DNA from: Penium margaritaceum
Taxonomy: Eukaryota; Streptophyta; Zygnematophyceae; Desmidiales; Peniaceae
NCBI GenBank assembly: GCA_023375785.1
Contig: SZWC01015075.1
Coordinates: 1 to 46,342 of the forward strand
Length of the DNA: 46,342 bases
Direction: 5' to 3'
In this document: in pieces, positions 1 to 9,479 of the stretch
How positions within the stretch are numbered: position 1 is the stretch's first letter
How the letters are laid out: each line of letters starts with the position of its first letter
Notes under the pieces: generated by a model
The model's input: only the letters and a program-made list of their open reading frames with translations
Database searches by the model: none
What the model was told of the DNA's origin: nothing
Translations under genes and position numbers: made by a program

Positions 1-542
1 CAAGGGTAGGGAGAGACACGTGCACTTGTATCTCAAGCTTCAACTGAAGTAAATGCAGAGAGGAATAACAAATGACAGGTCCACAGCATAAATAGCCGCC
101 GTGGCTCACGGCGGGTGGCACACACGGTGGTGCCTGTCAAACCTGAACCGGCCCAAAACCACTGTTTTGGCCATAATTCTGCGCACAAGCGTCCAAACGG
201 AGCGCCGTCTGATCCTACGGATGCACGGCAAAAATACAGACACAACGACTGGTCACACGCCTACGTCCGGGAACAGCTGGAGAGTGTAAGAAAACAAACA
301 TGTAAATCAGCCTGGCAGGGCTGTCCACCGAGAAAATCCTGAAGACCTCCAAACGTAGTCCGTGGGCTGTGGGAGCCCTCTGGTACACTGGGTAGGCTGC
401 CAGGCTGCCTCCAGCGGGTGGAGCATCACCTCAGGGAACTCTGTCTCCAGCTGGGTCCGCCTCAAGGATCTGCACGAGCATGGACACGGCCGAGTGGTCA
501 CAACCAACTGTACAACTGTGTATGACTGACAACATCACAACA
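1..542 (-). repeat. Element C 3' LTR, truncated by window start
   Basis: This stretch matches 21290-21838 in blocks, for example the common GGCCCAAAACCACTGTTTT. On the minus strand the LTR begins TGTTGTGATG at 542, directly after a short purine-rich tract (543-556). The pol stop codon overlaps the first bases of the LTR. About 100 bases are missing to the left, judging from the 644-base partner. Confidence 0.78.
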
Positions 543-819
543 GAAACTTCCCGCACGCCAGGGCCTTTGTCAAGAAATCAGCACGCTGCATGTAAGTGCC
601 AACCCATATGACGGAGATCACGTGTCGCTCCACCAGATCATGCACAAAGTGATGCTCAACCGCAATGTGCTTCATGCGAGCATGAAAGACACCAGAGTTT
701 TCCGTAATGGCAAGAGCACTCTGGTTTTCACAGCAAAGCACAATGGCGGGCACTGACTGACCCAACTCAAAGAATAGGCGATGGAGCCACACTGCCTCAG
801 CAGCCCCTGCGCCCAGGGC
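535..819 (-). pseudogene. Element C RNase H, C-terminal part
   Basis: Copia RNase H removes the RNA strand after reverse transcription. This piece carries the second half: G-A-G-A-A-E-A-V-W-L near 800, then CENQSALAITEN, the copia H-I-x-V-E-H-H-F motif, and the terminal A-D-F-L-T-K-A-L box before a TGA at 535-537. The N-terminal half is at 16873-17115, on the far side of element B. CENQSA replaces the usual CDNQSA, so an acidic residue is kept in altered form. The reading frame is open, but the gene is split by 16 kb of inserted DNA. Confidence 0.85.
815..819. repeat. Target-site duplication of element B, left copy
   Basis: AGGGC, repeated at 16873-16877 just outside the right end of B. It falls inside the RNase H codons of element C. 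Confidence 0.85.
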
Positions 820-1075
820 TGTAGGTAAGGGAAAGACGTAAGGAACAATGTGAGAGGTGTAGGCGGAGCTCAGCCACGCACAGCCATGAATCATCCACTA
901 TGAGTTACAGCTATTGTAAGAGAAAACACAACAAGGAACAAGGAACGGGAGTCACAGCACATCGTAGTGATCCACGCCGGGAGCGAGCGAGCGAGCAGCG
1001 AGCTCGCTTCGCTCGCTCCCTTGCGAGCCTTTGGTTCGAACCAGCACCTATTGATGAGAATTTCTCCCATCTGAG
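820..1075 (-). repeat. Element B 3' LTR, outer part
   Basis: Matches 16339-16590 nearly base for base, including the GGTTCGAACC palindrome at 1033-1042 and the adjacent GAGCGAGC-type hairpin at 979-1020. It is cut at 1075 by element A and resumes at 9097. Confidence 0.9.
1071..1075. repeat. Target-site duplication of element A, left copy
   Basis: CTGAG, repeated at 9092-9096. The uninterrupted site in the other LTR of B, near 16588-16594, reads CTAAG in the same context, which confirms the insertion point. Confidence 0.87.
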
Positions 1076-1603
1076 CGTAGGAAGTCTCAGGCCACGTGGA
1101 AGCAAGCGAGCAAGGGGGACGTTAAGAAACGTTCACATCCATGGCGTGAGATCACGCGGAGTGGCAGATAGAGTGAAGAACGTAACTCAAAACAGTGAGT
1201 AACCGCGAGTAACAGGCTCGCGTAGTCATCCACGCCGGGGGAGCGAGCGAGCGTGCAGCGAGCTCGCTTTCGCTCGCTCCCTTCGGACCTGTGGTTCGAA
1301 CCAGAACCTGATGCTTGGAATTTCTCACCCCGAGTGCTTCCCCAACTACTCAACAACCAAATAGGGCTAGCCGACTACCCGCCAACACACATGTTGAACC
1401 TGCAAGTGAGCAATATCATGTATGTTTGAGTAGTGAGCGCATGCGGGCTCGGTGACGTCTGCTAGTCTTCTGGCTGAGGCAGGTGGACCGGCGAGAGCAT
1501 AAGCTAGGAACAAGGACCTCCCTCTTGTCAGTCACCTGCACAGGTGTGGTAGGTGTACAGCAAGGCCAGAGGTCACAATGTAGCACTGACACAGAAACCA
1601 ACA
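1076..1603 (-). repeat. Element A 3' LTR
   Basis: Direct repeat of 8566-9091. The minus strand begins TGTTGGTTTC and ends in CCTACG. It holds the GGTTCGAACC palindrome (1293-1302) and an inverted repeat of GAGCGAGC type at about 1239-1281. Confidence 0.92.
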
Positions 1604-1617
1604 CTCCCCCATGACCC
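1604..1617 (-). other. Element A polypurine tract
   Basis: Minus strand GGGTCATGGGGGAG, abutting the start of the 3' LTR. It is the expected primer site for plus-strand DNA synthesis. The same tract with one change is at 9376-9389 in element B. Confidence 0.75.
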
Positions 1618-1707
1618 ACAGCCGAACTGCACATAAACTGCCACAGTCACAACATCAACGTCACGAGTAGTGACACACGACTGTACACAGACACACGATA
1701 CACCAAC

Positions 1708-4700
1708 TCAACCCGGAGCATCACAAACACACAACAGCCCAACAGCGTGAACTGCTGTCTTGAAGACGTTACTGCTCAACGCCTTTGTGAGGAAGTCAGC
1801 TCGCTACTGTTTGGTGTCAACCCACACAATTTGGACATCTCCTGTAGCTACACGCTCACGCACAAAATGGTGTTCAACATTGATATGCTTTGTGCGAGTG
1901 TGATGCATGCCGTCGTGCCCAGCAATTGCTTTCGTGCTTTGATTGTCACAACGCAGAGTGATGCAGCGAATGGGGACGCAGAACTGTTGCAGCAAGCGAC
2001 AAAGCCATACACTTTCACACATGCCTGCGCCAAGAGCAACATACTCAGCCTCACTCGAGCTGCGCGCAACACAGCCTTGTTTGCCACTTTTCCACGAGAT
2101 CGCTGTTCCCCCAACAAGGAAGATGTACCCCGTGCGACTGCGAGCATCCACATCACGCGCCCAGTCACTATCAGTGTACCCATCTACAACCACTGACGGT
2201 TGTGCTCTGTAACACAGCCCAACTCGGGCCATCGAGAGAGCATACCAGACAACTTGCAAGGCAGCCTCCATGTGGTGTGACCTGGGGCACTGTGAGAACT
2301 GGGCAAGACAGTTGTCAGCAAAGGCAATGTCTGCTCGAGTGGTAGTAGCCAAGTACATCAGAGACCCAATTACTCGCAGGTAATCGGTTACATCGACTGG
2401 CTCCCCAAGTTTCGACACATCCAGGGTCTTCAGCAAGCGCTGTCCAGCGGGCGTCATGGGAGTGGACGCAGTGGGCACAAACGCAAGGAAGGGAGCAAAA
2501 CGCTCCCCCAGGCTTCTCACGTAAGCAGCTTGGTGAACGTGTAGGACGCGACGAGCGCGGTCACGCTCAATCTCCATGCCTAGAAAGACACGAGCCGGAC
2601 CCAAGTCCTTCATCTTCTATGCGGACTGTAGCAAGGACTTCACGGACGCTACCGCCTCTTGACTAGGAGACGCGATCAGCGAGTCATCGACATAGACAAG
2701 AATAGCGGCAAACAGCGCTGAGATTGGGGTGACAAAGAGCACAGGGTCGACTGTGCTCCGTCGGTACCCCCCTTTCTCCTGAGTTGAGGTGATATCCTGA
2801 TTCCAACATCTTGGCGACTGCTTAAGGCCGTAGAGAGCCTTGCGCAGTCTCTAGACTCTGTCAGTGCCGTGAGTGAACCCTGGAGGCTGGACCATGTAGA
2901 TTTCCTCGTCCAATCGTCCGTGCAGGAAGGCGTTATTGACGTCCATTTGCTCGAGTTCCCAGTCATGGTGTGCGACAAGACTGAGAAGAGCTCGAGCAGT
3001 GGTGTAGCGTCCGACGGGAGCAAATGTTTCGTTGAAATCGACCCCAGGGACTTGGGAGAACCCCTTGGCAGTAAGGCACGCCTTGTATTTTTCTAGCTTG
3101 CCGTTGGGTTTGTACTTTCGCCGGAACACCCAGCGAGCGTCAATGGCCTTGCGACCGGGCGGTAGATCGACCAAGTCGTAAACAGCATGGTCGTCTAGAG
3201 CCCTCAGTTCATCTCGCATGGCATCCTCCCACTGCTGTGAGTCGGGTGCTGCTGGTGCCTGTCTGACTGTGGTGGGATCAGGCGACGGGTGTGACGCCGC
3301 AGTGGTGATCAGACACTCTGCGACACTGCCAAGCACGGCGGCTTCAAGAGTGCGCTCATGCTTCGTCACGAGCAGCGTATACCCAAGGGCAGAGCTGGGG
3401 TGGACAACCCCTGTGGCCAGGCCTAAGGCATCCATGCCGGTAGGCAGAACTGGCGACTGCTCAGAGGAAGACTGCACCGCTCGGGAGTGGGACACTGAGA
3501 CACTCGAAGAGCGAGAGGGGAGGGCTCAAAAGCGGGCACCACGGAAAAAGGGTGAGACAGGTGCAGGACCAGGTGGGGCCGCAGGCGCAACCATGGCAGG
3601 AGCAGGCGGACTGGGGCTAGTAGAGGGGAGAGAACTGGAGGGCGTCGCAGAGGAGTGCGCAGGAGAGACGGACTCATAGGAGGTAGGCGAGCAGTGCAGG
3701 ACAGGGGAAGCAGGAGAGCTGGGCAACAAGGCATGTGTCGAGGGCACTGGATCGGAAGCCTGGGGACGCGATGAGGGAGAAGGCTGCATAGAAGGGACAA
3801 CAGTAGGGACTGCAGGAGAAGCAGAGACAGCAGGACCGGCATCCTCCCGCAACCGAGAGAGCGGCAACAGGGCGGCAGCGGGTGCAGAACGACTCAAGTC
3901 GCGGAGAAAGATGGACTCAAAGAACAGGGCGTCACGAGACTCGACAACCCGATGGCGCCTTGGATCCCAGAAGTGCCAGGCCTTGGATTGGGCAGAGACA
4001 CCGAGAAAGGGACAGAGGCGCCTACGTGGAGAGAGTTTCCCCTTGTGAAGGTCATCAGGGAGCCAGACAGATGCAATGCTACCCCAAACGCGAGCGAGGC
4101 AAAGATCGGCTCGAGTGCCGTACCAGCGCTCGAACGGAGTGACAGTACGAGGGAGGGGACCATGAGGGACGCGGTTCCAGACCCACGTCATGTAACACAT
4201 TGCCTCGAAGGCAAAGAGGGGGGGGAGGCCGGACTCAGACAAGAGAGTGCGGAATCCATCGGCGAGAGTCTGATTCCATCGTTCAGAGACCCCGTTCTGC
4301 TGGGGTGTGTAGGGAGCAGAGGTCTCCAAGCACACCCCCTTGGACTCGAGAAGCCGAGCGGTGGGACCAAGGAACTCACCGCCACGGTCACTGCGGAAGA
4401 CACGCAGGGACCGTTGACACGACCTTTCAGCCCGAAGAAGCCAGGTCTCAAGAACTTGACACGCATCGCTCTTTTGACGAAGGGCAAAGATCCAACAAAA
4501 ATGAGAGAAGTCATCGGTTAAACACAGGACATAGCGCCCAGCACCCCCAAGGAACTCATGGGGGAGAGGTCCCATGACATCCGCGTGGACAAGATCAAGG
4601 GGATGAGATGACTGGGACTCAGAAGAGGCACAGGGAGAGCGATGCATCTTGCCCTGGGCACAATCAAGACAGTCAGAGGGACAAGGCGACGGAAAGGTAG

Positions 4701-7008
4701 ACGGGGACAGGCCAAGAGCGAGCTGGAGGCGGAGCATGCTGGAGATAGCATCAGTATGGACATGGCCAAGACGGCGGTGCAAGAGCTGAACGTAGTCGGG
4801 AGAGAGAGAGGGAGCAACATGGGCAAGGGAGGAGCCAGCAGAGGATGCACAGGGCGCAAGCAAGGGAACACGATAAAGCTTGCCACACTTGACACCTTGC
4901 AGGACAACACGACCAGAGGGACGGAGACAAACAGTTCCAACACCTTGACCGGCTGCGAAGTCCATGCCCTGATCATCTAGAGAAGTCACCGACAGCAGGC
5001 TGAGCTCCAAGGAGGGCACGTACAGAACGTCGGGCAAGAGCAGCACACCACTGGGACCAACAAAGCGGACAACACCCACGCCTTGAACAGGGAGTAACTG
5101 GCCGGACCCAGTGCGCACAAAGCGAACGGGACCGGAAGGACCCAACGAGATGAAGGAGGCACGATCAGACGTCATGTGGTGCGTGGCTCCAGAGTCAAGA
5201 ATCCAGAAGCCACCAGAGACACGAACATGGGGAAGGACACCACACGTGGCGACAGTACCGACAGAAGGAGAAGACGTGGCATAGGCGGTGAGACGACGAG
5301 GGAGGACAAAGGTCTGCCAATGCTCAACCCATGGAACAGACGCAGACGGCAATCCAAGAGCATGACCAGGGGGGTCCCCACGAAGAACAGTGTCAGAATG
5401 ACATGAAAGACCTCTGGCCAGTGCAGTCACACTCTCACCTCCCTGATCGCGAAGGTGAAGACGATGCAGAAGGGACTGCTCCAGCTGGCGCTCGCCGTCA
5501 ACGGACGGCGCTGGGGACGGAGTAGAGGACCCCAAGGGCGGAGGGAGCCATGAAGGAGCGAAGTAGGCAGGAGACGGCGGCCCGGCGTAGACGGGTGCAC
5601 CATACGGTAGCGGCCAGCCCCAAGGGAACGAGACCGGAGGAGGCGCGGAGAGAACACCGGCTGCGGTGTAGGCCTGGGCGGTGTAGGCCTGGGCAGAGGG
5701 GGAACTGGCAAGGCGAGGCGATGCACTAGAGCCGGAACTGGCGCTGGTCGAGGAAGAGGTGGTGGAGCCGCTGGAACGTGCCCAATGGGCACGCATGGCG
5801 TGGGCAAGGCGCAAGTCATCGGGTGGTGCAGGGCACTTTCGAGCGGAGTGCGCGGAAGAGCCGCAGTTCCAGGGAACCACCTTGCCGAGGACGCGAGAGG
5901 AGGCGGAGGTAGCGGGTTTCCCCTTACCACCTTTGCCCTTGCCCCGGCCACGCCCACGACCCTGAGAAGCGAGGGCCGTGGCTGTGGAGGTCAAAGAGGG
6001 CGTGGAGATGGAGACGGAGGCGGCGCTGGAGGATGAGGATGTTGAGGCAGTGGTGACAGCTGCAACCCCTTCGACGGCGGAACGATGGAGGCGCTTGTTT
6101 TGAAGGCCAGTCCACCAGGCCGCAAGGCGCTCAGAGGTAAAGTCCCAAAGAGCGCCAACACCTGGGGGGGACCGTGGAGGCACAGGCTGGGAGGCGAGGC
6201 ACTGCAACTCGACAGGCTTGACATCGCGAAGAAGGTCTGACAGCTCAGGAATCAAGCCGTTGACCATCGTAAGCACAACAGACAACTGGCCGGGTGCAGC
6301 AGTATCAAGCTCGCGAAGTAGTTTGAGGCCACGCGCCCAGTACGCATCCGCCGATTCGTCCGCACGCATAAGGAGAGTGTTGAACTGTACGGTGAGCGCA
6401 CTTTGCACAGCCTGACCAGTGACGGTGGAACGACGGCGCAGCATGGTGTATGCGCCAACCGGGTCTGCCAGACGCTGAGCGGCAGGGTCAACATTGTATG
6501 TGCCAACGTCATCGACAAGCGTTTCTGGCGCAGTAGCGATAGGAGCGCGAACAGCGCGAGCGGACTCGTCAGCGACAGGCGTGAAAGGTGGGACAGCAAG
6601 AAAATAGTACTGCCACGGACGTTCTCCTTGGGCCCAAGCGCTGAAGCGAGTCTCCCAGGAGGAGAAGGCTAGGCCAGCGGCAAGGACAGGAGTTTGGGAG
6701 AAAAAATCGTGCTGACGCGGTGCAGAGGCGGGAGCAGCAGCAAGCGGACTGCCAACAGGGTCTGCGGCAGCGGCGTCGGCAGTGATGCTAGCAACCGAAG
6801 GGGTAGAAGATGCACCAGCAGGGATGCCAGAAGAGGAGACAGATGCCGAAGGAAGATGCCTAAGGACGATGGCAGCCGCCTCATCAGCAAAAGCGGCGCG
6901 GTTGTCATTTGCAACTTTGAGGCAATCTTCTGCCTCGTGCTGAGCCTCGCGAGCGAGGTTTAGCTGGCGCTGTAGTTCAGCGACGACTGACTCGTCGTCA
7001 CCAGGCAT
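1708..7008 (-). pseudogene. gag-pol: Element A gag-pol polyprotein, one frame with four stops
   Basis: Starts at ATG 7008 (MPGDDES) and stays in one frame for 1,766 codons to TGA 1708-1710. Domains by approximate residue: Gag core 95-310; zinc knuckle about 377-393 (NCGSSAHSARKC, first Cys lost); protease about 598-615 (WILDSGATHH); GAG-pre-integrase 737-790; integrase 800-960 with its three catalytic acids (HADVMGP, RSDRGGEF, NGVSERWN); Pro/Ser-rich linker; RT from about 1255 with YVDD at 1439-1442; RNase H about 1600-1745 ending in ADFLTKAL. In-frame stops are TGA at codon 1161 (3526-3528) and TAG at 1386 (2851-2853), 1464 (2617-2619) and 1735 (1804-1806). No frameshift was seen. A parent copy was probably active until recently. 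Confidence 0.9.
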
Positions 7009-7204
7009 GGTGACGACTATGGGGCTCTGCCGAAAAAATTTCGGCAGAGTTTCCCCCGCCCCAGTGGGCGTGGGAAAAATGAGAGTGTCTTCTGCACGTA
7101 GGAGAAGTGCTGCAGGACAGCCCACCCCCAGTCAGACACAGCAAGCCACCGTAGGGAAGACAGAGACACAAGACGAGCAGCAGAGAGACAAGCAGCCATG
7201 CAGC
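7009..7204 (-). other. Element A spacer between leader frame and gag
   Basis: About 195 bases, matched in length and partly in sequence by 14765-14958 in element B (both contain a CGAAA-TTTCG type inverted repeat close to the gag start). No gene seen. It may hold the signal that sets translation of gag. Confidence 0.4.
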
Positions 7205-8011
7205 TCACGAGACTGCGGGTGGAGGCACTCTGCGTAGAAAAGAGAGGAGAGGGGGTACAGCGGCAGTGGAGGCTGCAGCCAAGATGGAGACTGTCGCAGC
7301 GACTGGAACGATAAGGGATAAGACACCTGTGATAGATGTAGCACCCAGAGTGGTGAGAATAGCTGCGCAGGATACAAGGGCGGTGAGGATGCTGGAGACG
7401 GCCGATGGAGAAGATGTTGCAGATGTTGTAGCAGCAGCTGTAGAGGTACGGATGGATGATGCGGCTGCGGCTATGGCAGAGGCTGCTGACGCTGTAGCTG
7501 ATGCAATGGAAGCTACGGCTGCCGCGACTTGCATGCCTATGTCAGCAGCTGCTGTAGCAATGGAATCGGCAACTACTGCCGTCTCTGTGTATGCTTCGGT
7601 TGCCCTGCCGGCGGATGTAACAGCTGGAGCACGGGCGGCCCTTGCTGCTGCTACAAACGTAGCTGCGGCTATGGCTGCAGCGTCTATCACTGCGGCTGCT
7701 GTACGTGTGAGCGCGTCTGAGAGGGCAATAACGTCCTCCAGAAATGCCGCACACAAGTGGGTGAGAGTAATGGCTTCGGCGGCGGTGTCACGCGGTGGAG
7801 AGCTGGGGGGAGAGTCGCTTACCGAAGTATGACGCGTTGATCCCTCCGGTTGGGGTGGCGGTGACCCGGATGCGGTGTGGCTCCCCTCGCCACGGCGCGA
7901 ACGAGAGCGTGAGCGTGAGTGGCGGTGGGCTGATCGTCTCTCGTAGTAATGCTCCAGAGACAGCGGGCTCGGGGCTTCGAGGGACGCCAGCGTGCCGGAC
8001 GGCGCCACCAA
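7205..8011 (-). CDS. Leader ORF of element A (unknown, alanine-rich)
   Basis: An open frame of 268 codons upstream of gag, ending TGA at 7205-7207. The N-terminal part is basic and serine/arginine-rich (YYERRSAHRH followed by SR repeats), then Pro/Ser-rich. The rest is alanine-rich with helical, partly hydrophobic character and ends with PPLLSFLRR. Element B has the same frame at almost the same length (270 codons) with shared blocks: RSAHR, RAP, ADIG.QV, IRTSTA, SSPS, PLL.FLR. Decayed versions sit at the same place in E and F. The first conserved residues follow a TTG in both A and B and no suitable ATG is seen, so the true start is unknown. I do not recognise a family. The antisense frame at 7284-7832 overlaps it, and one of the two may be a shadow. 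Confidence 0.55.
   Translation of the reverse strand: MVAPSGTLASLEAPSPLSLEHYYERRSAHRHSRSRSRSRRGEGSHTASGSPPPQPEGSTRHTSVSDSPPSSPPRDTAAEAITLTHLCAAFLEDVIALSDALTRTAAAVIDAAAIAAATFVAAARAARAPAVTSAGRATEAYTETAVVADSIATAAADIGMQVAAAVASIASATASAASAIAAAASSIRTSTAAATTSATSSPSAVSSILTALVSCAAILTTLGATSITGVLSLIVPVAATVSILAAASTAAVPPLLSFLRRVPPPAVS
7284..7832 (+). CDS. Antisense ORF in element A leader (unknown)
   Basis: An open frame on the strand opposite to the element, starting at ATG 7284 (after A-A-A-K) and running about 182 codons. Element B keeps the same ATG context and an open frame at 15038-15574, with shared EVR, C.PMSA and TDV/ADVTAGAR-type blocks. Element E keeps an open antisense frame at the same place. 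The product would be alanine- and valine-rich with acidic stretches. Third codon positions of this frame lie opposite third positions of the sense leader frame, so each frame could keep the other open. Function unknown; extra sense and antisense ORFs are known in some plant LTR elements such as Ogre and Grande. Confidence 0.4.
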   Translation: METVAATGTIRDKTPVIDVAPRVVRIAAQDTRAVRMLETADGEDVADVVAAAVEVRMDDAAAAMAEAADAVADAMEATAAATCMPMSAAAVAMESATTAVSVYASVALPADVTAGARAALAAATNVAAAMAAASITAAAVRVSASERAITSSRNAAHKWVRVMASAAVSRGGELGGESLTEV

Positions 8012-8552
8012 ATGGCGTTGGTCATGAGGTAGTGCAGACCGGCGGCTAGCCAGAAGCCCGCGTAAAGGGCTTGTCTGCTGCCGGGGGTGTTGCCGTCACC
8101 AGCACTTCCGCTGCAACTGCTGTAGAGGCCGGTGACCGCTGCGTGAACTGCGGAGAGGAAGGCACAATAAAGCTGGCGCTACTGCGTGGTGCAACCAAGA
8201 GGTGGACTGGCTGTGCACCTACTGCCGTGGTGTCCGCTGATGCAACCGCAAGAGAGTCTACAGCTCTCACGGAGGGCAGGGGGCGGCGTCGGTGGGCATT
8301 CTAAGATTGTGGCGTTGCGGAGAGAGTCACATGTTGCCTGTCCGCGAGCGGTGAGACGTTCGCGGGTTGCGCTCGTGCTTGTGAAGAGGAAGCACGGCTG
8401 CCGGTAGCAGGAAGGACAAGCAGAATTCCTGCTGCTGTTGTGTCGCACGTGCAGATGTGCGGCGGCCGCGGCAGGCGCAATGGCGACGGTGGCGGATGTA
8501 AGAGAACGCGCGGGACAGGTAGGATCGTGGCTCTCTAGGGTTCCTCGTGACT
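8012..8552 (-). other. Element A leader, 5' part
   Basis: GC-rich sequence between primer-binding site and the leader ORF. Short alanine-rich frames occur on the minus strand (for example 8046-8270, GTG start) but I could not match them to element B, so no gene is called. Confidence 0.4.
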
Positions 8553-8564
8553 GCTCTGATACCA
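8553..8564 (-). other. Element A primer-binding site (initiator Met-tRNA)
   Basis: Minus strand TGGTATCAGAGC, the usual plant copia site complementary to the 3' end of initiator Met-tRNA, one base inside the 5' LTR. It fixes orientation and the inner LTR edge. Confidence 0.93.
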
Positions 8565-8565
8565 G

Positions 8566-9091
8566 TAGGAAGTCTCAGGCTACGTGGAAGCAAGAGAGCA
8601 AGGGGGATGTTAAGAAACGTTCACATCCATGGCGTGAGATCACGCGAAGTGGCAAATAGAGTGAAGAACGTAACTCAAAACAGTGAGTAACCGCGAGTAA
8701 CAGGCTCGCGTAGTCATCCACGCCGGGGGAGCGAGCGAGCGTGCAGCGAGCTCGCTTTCGCTTGCTCCCTTCGGACCTGTGGTTCGAACCACAACCTGAT
8801 GCCTGGAATTTCTCACCCCGAGTGCTTCCCCAACTACTCAACAACCAAATAGGGCTAGCCGACTACCCGCCAACACACATGCTGAACCTGCAAGTGAGCA
8901 ATATCGCGTATGTTTGAGTAGTGAGCGCATGCGGGCCTGGTGACGTCTGCTAGTATTCTGGCTGAGGCAGGTGGACCGGCGAGAGCATAAGCCAGGAACA
9001 AGGACCTCCCTCTTGTCAGTCACCTGCACAGGTGTGGTAGGTGTGCAGCAAGGCCAGAGGTCACAATGTAGCACTGACACATAAACCAACA
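8566..9091 (-). repeat. Element A 5' LTR
   Basis: Direct repeat of 1076-1603. Minus strand begins TGTTGGTTTATG. It contains GGTTCGAACC at 8781-8790 beside an inverted repeat at about 8726-8768. It should hold the element's promoter, but I see no motif I can defend. Confidence 0.92.
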
Positions 9092-9096
9092 CTGAG
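9092..9096. repeat. Target-site duplication of element A, right copy
   Basis: CTGAG, matching 1071-1075. Confidence 0.87.
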
Positions 9097-9375
9097 TAAA
9101 GCCTAAGTAGGTCAACAGAAACTAGCATTGTGTAACAACCCGGTTGCACCCATACGGAGTACGTCAGTGAGAAATAACACGTGTACACCCAGACCAGTGG
9201 GAACACGGTGACACGTGCTAGTTTCTTGGATGGAGCAGCTGGCTTTGCAAGAGCATGCGCCGACACAAAGGCCAGCATCGAGCGTTGCCCCTCCTCTGGT
9301 CAGTCACCTGCACAGGTGTGGTGAGTGTGCAGCAAGGCCAGAGGTCACCATGTGGTCCTGACACATAAACCAACA
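9097..9375 (-). repeat. Element B 3' LTR, inner part
   Basis: Continues the LTR cut at 1075 and matches 16595-16872. It ends at the polypurine tract at 9376-9389 (minus strand GGGTCATGGGGGTG). Confidence 0.9.
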
Positions 9376-9389
9376 CACCCCCATGACCC
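9376..9389 (-). other. Element B polypurine tract
   Basis: Purine-rich on the minus strand and immediately before TGTTGG of the 3' LTR. It differs from the element A tract at one base. Confidence 0.75.
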
Positions 9390-9479
9390 ACAGCTGAACT
9401 GCACACAGATTGTCACAGTCACAACAGCGACGTCACGAGCAGTGACACATGACTGCACTCAAACTCATGGCACAACAGT

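Larger units (their letters stand above)
1076..9091 (-). mobile_element. Element A: youngest, nearly intact Ty1/copia retrotransposon
   Basis: An 8.0-kb minus-strand element with two 526-528-base LTRs differing at about 17 positions by hand count (about 3%). It has a 5-base target duplication, a Met-tRNA primer-binding site (8553-8564), a polypurine tract (1604-1617), a long leader with an extra reading frame, and a single gag-pol frame. It is inserted in the 3' LTR of element B, to which it is related in all coding parts and in LTR architecture. Confidence 0.92.

Noticed and set aside
3495-3528. Programmed frameshift in element A pol
   Set aside because: The parts before and after are in the same frame; a TGA (CGA in register in element B) separates them.
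3218-3679. Plus-strand frame of 153 codons, and similar frames at 3952-4521, 11415-11912 and 13841-14746
   Set aside because: They lie opposite well-supported gag-pol domains and show no features of their own.
8781-8790. tRNA gene suggested by GGTTCGAACC
   Set aside because: No A box, acceptor stem or cloverleaf around any of the copies; the motif is part of the LTR.
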